From assembly GCA_015680685.1 (NCBI GenBank), contig MNCI01016016.1:118317-182316 (forward strand): a stretch of 64,000 bases of DNA. Direction: 5' to 3'. The DNA is from Gnetum montanum. Taxonomy: Eukaryota; Streptophyta; Gnetopsida; Gnetales; Gnetaceae. The translations under genes and the position numbers were made by a program. The notes under the pieces are model-generated. The model ran no database searches. It saw only the letters and a list, made by a program, of their open reading frames with translations, and had not been told where the DNA came from. Of the stretch, positions 56,047 to 64,000 are shown piece after piece. Within the stretch, counting starts at the first letter, position 1, and each line of letters begins with the position of its first letter.

Positions 56047-59000
56047 AGGTCCTCTCATGGAATTGCCGGGGATAGGGTACCCCGTACAAACGACATACCC
56101 TGAAATGTATGGTGGCGGACGAGAGGTGTGACATTGTGTGCCTGCAGGAGACCAAACTCCAGCAGTCCGAGGCCCAGGTGCTGGACTGGCCCGGTTGGCA
56201 CTGCCATTTGGTGCCGAGCAGGGGCCGTGCCGGCGGTCTTGCGGTCCTCACCAAGGACGCCTCAATCGTGCGCGATATGTCCGATTGGGGCATCACGGTC
56301 CATCTGCCCCGGCTGAACATTTGGATCACTAATGTGTATGGCGCCCAAGGGTGGAAGGAGCGACTGCAAGAGCTGGAACGCGTGGCGGGGCAGGTGCCGG
56401 ACGACGCGCAGTGGGTGCTAATTGGAGATTTTAATCAGAGACTGTACAGCTGGGAGAAGTCCGGGGACTCCATGGCGGAGCCCCCGGGGGCCTCCGACTT
56501 CTAGACGCTGCTGCAAAACGCGGCCCTCACGGACTTGGAACTCGCGGGGTGCCGGTTCACATGGAGCAATCGGTGTCACGGCGCGGTGCAGGTTCAGACT
56601 AGGATTGACCAGGCCTGGGCGAGCCATTCGTTGCTCACGGGCTGGAATGTGCACGCGTATGGTGGGGTCAGAATGGCTTCTGACCATCGGGCGATTTTCT
56701 GCCAGGTGGACAAACATACGGTGCAAAGCCCTAGGCCATTCAGGTTTGAGCGCTCGTGGCTTCGGAAGCCGTGGCTGACTGAGGAGGTGCGGGAAATCTG
56801 GGCTGGCTACACCGACGGGGCGGGAGTGGCACAAACGAGACAGACCCTCGGCCCGATGCGACAAGCGCAACACACGAGGAGGCAGGCTCTCCTGACGCGG
56901 CAGGTGAAGTCCACATGGCGGCCGGCGCACTTACTGCGGCAGGCGCAGTTCACTAGGCGGCCGGCGCAGGGCTCGATGGAGCAGGCGCAGTGCTCGATGC
57001 GGGAGGCGCAACTCACGGCACATCCGGAGGACCCACGCGATTTCCTGTGCAACGCGCTACAACCGTTGAAACAGAAAATTAAATCCCTCCCCAAAGACGA
57101 CAAATATAATTTCCGTGAACAGCGCTGTCTAATCCAGACATGGTTAGCAGAAATACAGGCCAAACAGGAACAGAGCACTGCCACAGATAACGAGGAGCTC
57201 GCCCTCTTGGTGCGGTTGCAGGTCTTGCATCACGAAGAGGAAGAATATTGGCGACAATGGGCTCGGATACAGTGGCTGCAATCGGGGGACAGACATACGA
57301 AATATTTCTTTTCTCAGGCGATGGAGCATCGCAGAAAACACCACCGACCCTTGCAACGGTTCCTACAGGACACGCAGACACCCTCGTAGTCGGGAGTGGA
57401 GGGGCTGCAGCACTACTGGCAGCAGGTATGGGCGTGGCAGGCTACAGACCCAATTTCCGTGCCCATCCCGCAGGTGGTAACCCAGGCAGAAAACGCGAGG
57501 CTGCTTTGCCCCTTTTCCCGTTAGGAACTCCGCGCCACGTTGAAAGATATGCAGGCGAATAAGGCGCCCGGCCCGGATGGTTGGCCCATTGAATTCTTCC
57601 GAGAGTATGAAGAGATGCTTGGCGCCAACCTTCTTGATGATTTCAACTACATGCTGGCCTGGCGGCAGGTCCACAAAGAAATTAACTGTTCCCGTGTGGT
57701 CCTCATGCCTAAAATCGAGTTGCCCACGGCACCGGGGCACTTTCGGCCCATTGGTGTCTGCAACTCGCTTCTTCGGCTGTTCTCCCGGATGCTGGTCGCC
57801 AGATTGCGCCCTCTCATGCCACGTTTGGTGGGGAAAAACCAGGCTGCGTTCATTAAGGGCCGCCACCTTCAGGATCAGGTTCTGTTATTGCAGGAAATCC
57901 AGCACTCCCTCCGTCTAGCGAAATTTCCAGGCCTTTGTATCAAGCTAGACATCACAAAGGCCTATGACACCGTTAGTTGGGCCGCCCTACGGAAAGTGAT
58001 GATTGCCAAAGGGTTGGACAAGGACTTTGTGGAGCTCTGCTTACAGATTCAAAGGAGTGGCAGGTACTCCCTGGATATTGATGGGCACTTATGGGGTTTC
58101 CAGGGAACCGGCCATGGGCTGCGGCAAGGCGATCCCCTCTCCCCTCTCCTCTTTCTGATGCTAATGGATCTCCTACAAAGCTTTTGTGTGGACGAAGGCG
58201 TCCAGGGTCTTGACATACAGGGGGTGTGTTGCCTCACCACTCACTACGCGGACGATACCATGATCTATGTCAGGGCTGTAGTGCCGCAGGTCAAGGCGCT
58301 GATGAGGGCGCTAGACAGGTTCCAGCGGGAGGTTGGGCTACAAATAAACACGGGGAAGTCCGTGCTTTATTTCACACACATGCACTCGGCTGTGCGTAGT
58401 AGAATTATTCAAATCCTGGGGATTCTGCCGGGTGCAGTGGAGGATCAATATTTGGGCATCCCCATCCACGACTAGCATCGAAGACACACCTGGCAGGCCT
58501 TACTGATGCTTATTCAGCAGCGCACGGTCCATTGGACGAATCAGTTCCTCTCCCGTAAAGGAAAGATTGTGCTGGCTTCTGTTGTGCTGGGGGCAATGGC
58601 CAGATTCGGGGCTTCTATAGTAGCCCTACCGGCCAGCGTCGTCACAAAGATTGACGCGATCCTGCGTCACTTCGTGTGGTCTAGCGGGAAGGGGGGGGCA
58701 GAAAATGCACCTGGTGGATTGGGCTACCACTGCGCGGCCTCGCGAGGCCGGGGGGTGGGCATTCTTCCCTTCGCGGAGGAGGTGGCGTTGGGGAGGTAGC
58801 GCCTGGCTTGGAGGCTCTCCACCACGCAGGAGGACCCCTCCACTTGGGCGCAACTTTTGAGGCGGAAATATAGGCCCTGGAGGGCTACGCGCTCTGATTC
58901 TCCTGTGTGGAAGCAGCTATGTGCACACGTGGTGGCGACGAGGGACGCTGACGACCCCCTTCATCCCCGGCAGTACCTCAGGGCCCGGTTCCCTTCGGAC

Positions 59001-59687
59001 CCTCGCTGGCGGCGACTCTGGCAGGGGTTAATCCCAGAAAAGATCAAGGTTTTTGGTTGGCTGATCCTTCACAATGTCCTTCCTGTCCGGATGTTCCTGC
59101 AGCGCAGAGGCCTGCGGATTAGTCCACACTGCCCCTTGTGCACTCTTTCTGCCGAGAAACTGCAGCATTTCATGCTGGAGTGTCCTGTCACCCGTTAATT
59201 TTGGCACACGTGTGGGTTGCATCCCCTCAAGATCTCCGGTAACTCACCGAGCCTCACCGCGCTTTGGATTCTGTGGAAAGCGCGCAATGATTCCGTCTTC
59301 AAAGATGTGGCGTGCCCCCCGGAGACGTTGTGTGCCAGATTCAGGAAGCTCTGGAAGGAGCTAATGTTCGCGAGGGGTGGGGGCCCCTTTATGGACGGGC
59401 CCAGAAGGGTCGGGGACCCTGTGCGGGGCGCTCACCCCCCGGCGGCTGAAGGTACCAGCGGTAGACAGCGCCATATGCCGGCGGGGTCGGTTGCGTGCCC
59501 CTCGGGGAGGGCGTGTGGCAATCCCTCTGTCTCTGGGGCAGACGTGATGCAGGATATCCATTACCCGGACGCTGATCAGGATCGGCATCGTCCTCGGCCT
59601 CCTCAGGTGAAGGACCCACCGGATACCACGCTCAGCAACCTGAAGAATAGGTCACCTACCCCTCGGCCTCAGCCCGCACAACGCTAG
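56043..59687 (+). pseudogene. LINE ORF2: endonuclease, reverse transcriptase, zinc motif; eight stops
   Basis: One frame of 1,215 codons from the ATG that overlaps the ORF1 stop. Endonuclease (56043-56750) keeps WNCRG, CLQETK, GDFNQ and ASDHR. An R/Q-rich linker follows (56808-57020). RT (about 57530-58475) has KAPGPDGWPIEFF, FRPIGVCNSLLRLFSRML, KLDITKAYDTVSW, GLRQGDPLSPLLF and the catalytic YADD at 58245-58256. A zinc pattern C-x2-C-x8-H-x4-C lies at 59130-59183. Stops: TAG at 56073, 56502, 57387, 57522, 58473, 58797 and 59685, TAA at 59196. A +1 in the G8 run at 58691-58698 is undone by a -1 near 58755. Every catalytic residue I can check is intact. Confidence 0.88.
56808..57020 (+). repeat. 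In-frame degenerate repeat in ORF2 linker
   Basis: Four to five units around (R/E)QAQ-x-(T/S)-x-R-(R/E)-x-A are encoded by GGCAGGCGCAG-like words about 30-40 bases apart. The copy 1 LINE lacks this block: its endonuclease end joins almost directly to the DSRDFL segment that follows it here. Confidence 0.7.
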
Positions 59688-60106
59688 TTTGAGGGCATCC
59701 TTCAGAACGGCAGGACTGGTATCGCCCAGGTGATCATAGAGAATCGACGCCGCCTCGCTGCGGGGTTAGCGGCGCAGGCACCAGCAGGCTGGCAACAGCC
59801 TGGTAGGTAGTGTTTCTGCCGGCTCCTGCGTGTGTTGCAGGTTCGGCTCTTGTTGTTGTTTTCAATTTTTTAGGTTTTTTTTTTTTTTTTTATTTGTCGG
59901 CGCGCGGTTTCCCCGGCCCCTAGATTGTGCCCTCTGGGATGTGGGATCTGGCACTGAGTGTTGGGTGGTGGGTGGTCCGTCCCTTTCGGTCATGGGGGGC
60001 TCTTGCTGTGGGGCCATGATTGCTGGCCCGCGCTACGTTGTAGGCATAGCTCACCAAATTTTTTTCTCGGAATAGATAATTCGCTTGACCTTTTCCTAAA
60101 AAAAAA
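59688..60106 (+). other. LINE 3' end: residual coding and 3' UTR
   Basis: The ORF2 frame continues after the TAG at 59685 (ENRRRLAAGLAAQ) to a TAG at about 59808. Then come a T-rich stretch with a run of about 16 T near 59876-59891, G-rich words and the tail. The last about 40 bases (TTTTTCTCGGAATA...CTTGACC) match the copy 1 LINE end (17246-17276). Confidence 0.7.
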
Positions 60107-61943
60107 AGTTGATGAGATGGAGGGCACCAAATGGCCAGTGAATGCAAACAACTTTGAGAAGCACCAAAATATAGAAGGCATGGACATTAGATGAGGAAAG
60201 GAAAAGAAACCAATGGAAGATGTAGATCTTCTAAAACTTTCAAATTTCCTTTTTCCAAAACTAAGTGATTTATTTTTGCTTTGTATGAGTTTTCATTTCC
60301 AAGGATAAGATAGTAGTCATATGCCAAGTGATGTTTCTCGAAAATCATAATCTCTTTCTACACTTAAAACTTCTTCTATTGTGTCACTCTTAAATTGATT
60401 TTGGTCTTTAGAAACACAAGAAGATGAAATTAAAGTTGATTTCTAACTCAACCAACAGTTTTAAAAGAAACTCCCAACAAATCAGAGAATTCACCATGCA
60501 AACCTATTAGAGGAGTTGTGTCTCCTAGAGGCATAGGTGAATAGGCTTGTGCAAGAGGCTATCTATTTGGCAGCTGAGATTTGGGGCTCTTTAGTGAGCT
60601 AAGTGTCCATCCCCCCACCATGCCCTCCTCCCCCACCCTACCATCTAGTTCTCTCTATTATTTTAAAAGCTTAGTTATGTTTGGTTGTATGAACTTTTAA
60701 TACAAATACAATTGACAAGATTGTTTGATTATAAAGTTTTTTTTTATTTTAGATTTATTAATTTTCATTTGAATGTTATTGTTTTAGGGTATTAGTTATT
60801 TCTTTTTTAATTTCAAAACTTACTTAATCCATGATGATAGTTTAAGCAGTATTCCTAATTGGCCAAATAATATTTTTTAACTAATTTCAAAATATTTTTA
60901 CTATTGTCTTTTAAATTGCTTTATTGGTTTATTACCATCTATTCCATAGTTTATTATTATTATTATTATTATTATTAGGGATGTGTGTATTAAGATAATC
61001 AGATCCTTTAAGTATTTCTCTACATATTTTTCCTTGAGATTACATAACTCTACCATCATAAAATTATTAGCACCATTGTTTATAAAAAGACTAGATTTAA
61101 AATCTCACCTTAAGTGTAACTAGGTGGGACTATTTCTAGGTTTCCATACCCGCATGGGAGATGCGTGAAGCAGTAATCTCCTACAACATATTTTAAAGGG
61201 GAATTACCTTTAATCATATTTAATGCATCAACACCAAGTCAAAGCTTACTGTTGTAACTAAAATCATTCATGAATGGAGCCTTAGCCTTCCATCATGGTA
61301 CCATAAAACTTAATTGGGTGTTCACAATAATTAAACTAGTGTTCCAATCAAATCTAGATTTCTATCATTTTCAAACCACACCACACCTATGCTCTCTCAG
61401 TACAATGATGTTGGTGCTGAGCTGGTGATGGTGATCCAACGCTTTTGCACTACAACACTTATGCTAATGCCACTACTTCATAATGTTCTTTCTCTAATGT
61501 TTAGATTAGGCCAAAGATATATCGCCTTTTGACAAATATTTTTACTAATGAAAGTAGTAAAGGAATTTGCAAGAATAAGTAGGCAAGGATCTTGCTTCAT
61601 CTGTCATGACTATGCTCCCTAGGATTGTATTTTCATTTTCAGTTATTATTGATAATTCAGTATGTAATTTTCACATTAACATATTCTAGGGATCATTTAT
61701 AATTTAGGGTTCATTCCTTCCCATTTTAGATAATAGATAGATTTCAAGAAGAGAAATTTGTGAATATTCCCGATTACATCTTTGTCTTTTCCATTAGAGG
61801 TTTTCTTTTCTCCTCCCTAAATTATTTGCCCTATGGTAGCTAAAAAATTAGGGTCCATTCCATTTTCTTTCTCTTTGTTCCATTATTTCTCTGTAAATAA
61901 TTAACTAGAGATATGTTTCAGAATTTGAGCTTTTTCTTATGCC
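60107..61943. other. AT-rich spacer, continues the copy 1 22873-24390 homology
   Basis: No coding region was seen. It contains 319 bases (60588-60906) missing from copy 1 between TCTTT words and a TTA microsatellite (about 60950-60978, nine to ten units) that is shorter in copy 1 (23403-23421). Confidence 0.6.
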
Positions 61944-61948
61944 AACAT

Positions 61949-62395
61949 TGTGATGTAGATGAAGGCAAACCTACCTTCATTTTCATCAATATTATTGCCC
62001 TACCTTATTCTATTTTTATTTGTGTCTATGTTACAATTGGTCTCGTATGGATACCCACCAAAATAAACTACATTATCCCTTTTTAATTTTAGGTTCTGTG
62101 ACAATATATAAGGAGCATCCAAAATACCCACATTTTCCAAAACATAAGCTTAAGAATCATCTCCCTTCCTTTGTAAATTTTCCTTAAGCTTCAATCTTCC
62201 AAAGCTATGCTGCTAACAATCCAAGAGCCAATTAATTGCTAGGGGGTTTTCACCTTGAAGGTTTTCCCAAGTTAAATCTATGTATTTTTTATTTTCCATA
62301 ATTTCTTTTAAATCNGGTTAAATCTATGTATTTTTTATTTTCCATAATTTCTTTTAAATCTAATATAATATTAATGCAAGTGACTAGGAATAACA
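61949..62395 (+). repeat. copia-A 5' LTR, copy 2 (with an assembly duplicate)
   Basis: Full LTR including the block lost from the copy 1 5' LTR (about 62107-62200). Bases 62271-62314 and 62317-62360 are identical around the N at 62315, so the true LTR is probably 46 bases shorter. Confidence 0.85.
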
Positions 62396-62469
62396 ATTGG
62401 TATCGAAGCAAGGTTCCATGCACCACTATTATATTGTCAAGTAATTGTAGGAAAAAATCATGATCAACT

Positions 62470-63161
62470 ATATGTCCAAAATTGAAATTAAAATGTTTAA
62501 CAAGTCCAACTATGAATTATGAAAGATCAAGATGAAGGCTCTTCTCATTGAAAAGGACCAACACACTACAATTTTGGGAGTGAAGCCAAATAAGATGTCC
62601 AATGGAGAGGGAAAAGTTGAACCTAAAGGTGATAAGTACAATTTATTTATTGCTTAATGTTTCCAATGTTTGTTCTACTAAAGATTTATGGGATAAAGTG
62701 CAAACTTTGTATCAAACAAAGTCCCTAACCAATAAGTTGTTGAAAATACAATTGTATGATTACAAAATGGTTGAAAGTACTACCATTATAGAAAACTTGA
62801 ATATATTTAATACATTGGTTCATTAGTTACAATCTATGGGGGTGAAAATGAATGAGAAAGATCAATGCATCACACTTCTCTACATACTTCTAGATTCATT
62901 GGAGACATTTATGATGGCTGTAAGTAATACATCTACTAGTTTTATTTTGATTATATTTTTGGTTAGTTGTTATCTGAGGAAGTAAGAAGGAAAACTTCTA
63001 CTCCTCAAAATGATGAATTATTTATGAAAAATGATGTAAAGCCAAAGCTTGTTAAGAAGCCATCTAAATGTTGGAATTATGGTAAAGTTGGTCATATAAG
63101 GAAAGATTGTAAAGCCAGTCCAAAAAAGGGCAGAGAGAGTAATGTACCAAAAAGTTATTGA
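62470..63161 (+). pseudogene. copia-A gag with damaged knuckle, copy 2
   Basis: After an early stop near 62520, frames 62602-62826 and 62967-63161 give DLWDKVQTLYQTKSLTNK, KIQLYDYKMVESTTIIENL (quoted in parts), LLDSLETFMM and CWNYGKVGHIRKDC. The gag of copia (UBN2 type) is clear. The second knuckle Cys is Tyr, as in copy 1. A frame change sits near 62640. Confidence 0.75.
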
Positions 63162-63459
63162 GCCCCTCTTGCTCAAGAGGAATATTTGTATGTTGTCTTA
63201 TATTGCTAATACATATTCATGGTATGTGGACTTGGGTGCATCTCATCACTACACTCTAGATGTTGATTGCTTCAGTGAGTATACATCATTTGATCTTAGA
63301 ATGGTAAGATTGGGTAATGATGATTTATGTAAAGTTATAGGTTATGGAAAAGTAAAGATTCAATTTAAAAATGGAGCAATTAAATTGATTCCCAATGTAT
63401 GTCATGTTCTAACACTTACTAAAAATCTGTTATCTATATGTGAATTGGATGATGCATGA
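63142..63459 (+). pseudogene. copia-A protease, copy 2
   Basis: WYVDLGASHHYT shows the same D-L-G change at the catalytic triplet as in copy 1, while the following His pair is kept here. The frame ends NLLSICELDDA at the TGA shared with copy 1. Confidence 0.75.
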
Positions 63460-63559
63460 CTATTTGTTATCTTTGGAGATGGAAAATGTTCAATGCTACA
63501 TGGTTCATCTCTTCTAGTTTCTAGAATTAAAATAGACACTCCTGAACAAAATTGAGTAA

Positions 63560-63906
63560 CAGAGCACTTCAATCAAACATTGGTGAAACATGCTAGATAT
63601 ATGATGAGTGAAAAAAATCTTAATAGGATTTTCTAGGATGAAGCAGTAATGACTACATGTTATGTTATCAATAAATCTTCTTCATCAGCTCTTGATGGAA
63701 AAATTCCAAAGGAAGTTTGGACTGGTAGGTCCATTAATTTAAACTATTTGAAGATTTTTGGTTGTGAAGCCTATGTACATGTTCCAAAATTTGATAGATC
63801 CAAATTAGACTCTAAGTTTATCAAATGTATTTTTCTTGGCTATGGATATGATGTTAAAGCTTGTAAGTTGTATAACCCACAAACAAAAAGGGTTGTTTAT
63901 AGTTGA
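63560..63906 (+). pseudogene. copia-A integrase carboxyl part, copy 2
   Basis: ARYMMSEKN, a TAG at about 63635, then an open stretch 63649-63906 with TCYVINKSSSS, PKEVWTGRSINLNYLKIFG (quoted in part) and FLGYGYDVKACKLYNP, closed by a TGA shared with copy 1. The integrase core is absent, as in copy 1. Confidence 0.7.
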
Positions 63907-64000
63907 CATGTTTTCTTTACAGAAAAATGTGGATCTATGAAGGAGGAATCTTCTGATACTGAAACTCCTTCAAATGATGTAACTCCTATGTATGTGCCTA

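Larger units (their letters stand above)
54631..60106 (+). mobile_element. L1-type LINE, copy 2 insertion, near full length
   Basis: This is a 5,476-base GC-rich insertion with an A tail, flanked by a 10-bp target duplication and with its pre-insertion site preserved in copy 1. It has a short 5' leader (9 bases before the first ATG, so perhaps slightly 5' truncated), ORF1 54640-56046, ORF2 frame 56043-59687, and a 3' UTR with a T run (59876-59891) and a TTTTCCTAAAAAAAAA end. ORF1 is intact; ORF2 is closed by eight stops and a compensating pair of 1-base indels. Confidence 0.95.
61944..64000 (+). mobile_element. Ty1/copia element, family A, copy 2 (runs off window)
   Basis: The target duplication AACAT at 61944-61948 is followed by the 5' LTR (61949-62395), PBS (62398-62409), gag, knuckle, protease and integrase end. 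It is the same insertion as 24396-28098, at the same site. It retains about 400 bases of gag that copy 1 has lost. RT, RNase H and the 3' LTR lie beyond the window. Confidence 0.88.

Noticed and set aside
56043-59687. TAG as a reassigned or routinely read-through codon
   Set aside because: Neighbouring plant elements use TAG, TAA and TGA as ordinary damage, and the related LINE has CAG, CAA or TGG at several of the sites, so mutation explains them better. Kept only as an alternative in the finding.
1-64000. tRNA, rRNA, organelle insert or prokaryotic defence system
   Set aside because: No cloverleaf-like B-box/A-box pair with plausible arms, rRNA core words, plastid gene order or prokaryotic operon was seen on either strand.

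Overview
The window is nuclear DNA of a large, repeat-rich plant genome. A gymnosperm is my best guess, because of nested, old, intron-free retroelements, AT-rich filler and almost no host coding sequence, but no single-copy gene fixes the species. Nearly everything recognisable is a mobile element: Ty3/gypsy, two Ty1/copia families, a GC-rich L1-type LINE family, older AT-rich LINE relics and one DNA transposon. The only host-gene-like sequence I can name is the amino-terminal exon of a germin-like protein, present twice as a broken fragment. I found no tRNA, rRNA, CRISPR or prokaryotic feature.

The main structure is a direct duplication of about 28 kb or more. Positions 1-28.1 kb (copy 1) are repeated in the same order and orientation at 35.73-64.0 kb (copy 2), with roughly 0-3 differences per 60-base row where I compared by eye. 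Shared order: gypsy element (minus), germin-like fragment (minus), truncated copia-B (minus), AT-rich spacer, LINE relic (minus), spacer, copia-A (plus). Both ends may lie outside the window. Between the copies lie 3 kb of AT-rich DNA, a sequence that looks like the 3' LTR of the copy 2 gypsy element (31.3-32.76 kb), three single-N joins, and the gypsy integrase and RT region (33.54-35.83 kb).

The copies differ by clean events for which the other copy preserves the unaltered state. Copy 1 has a decayed 5.9 kb LINE (11404-17281) whose empty site is at 51264-51276. Copy 2 has a better preserved 5.5 kb LINE of the same family (54631-60106) whose empty site is at about 22873-22882, and a 2.9 kb DNA transposon with an 8-bp target duplication (42082-44967). 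Several deletions of 0.3-1.9 kb have microhomology or templated filler at their joints, and copy 1 alone has two short tandem duplications.

The copy 2 LINE has an intact ORF1 (DUF4283-type) joined to ORF2 by an ATGA stop/start overlap. Its ORF2 carries endonuclease, reverse transcriptase and a zf-RVT zinc motif in one frame, interrupted by eight stops that are seven TAG and one TAA. The gypsy element carries an extra RNase H of the archaeal-like type between protease and RT. No autonomous element is intact. Gaps (17046-17140, 42279-42962) and six single-N joins show that this is draft sequence, and an assembly origin for part of the duplication cannot be excluded.
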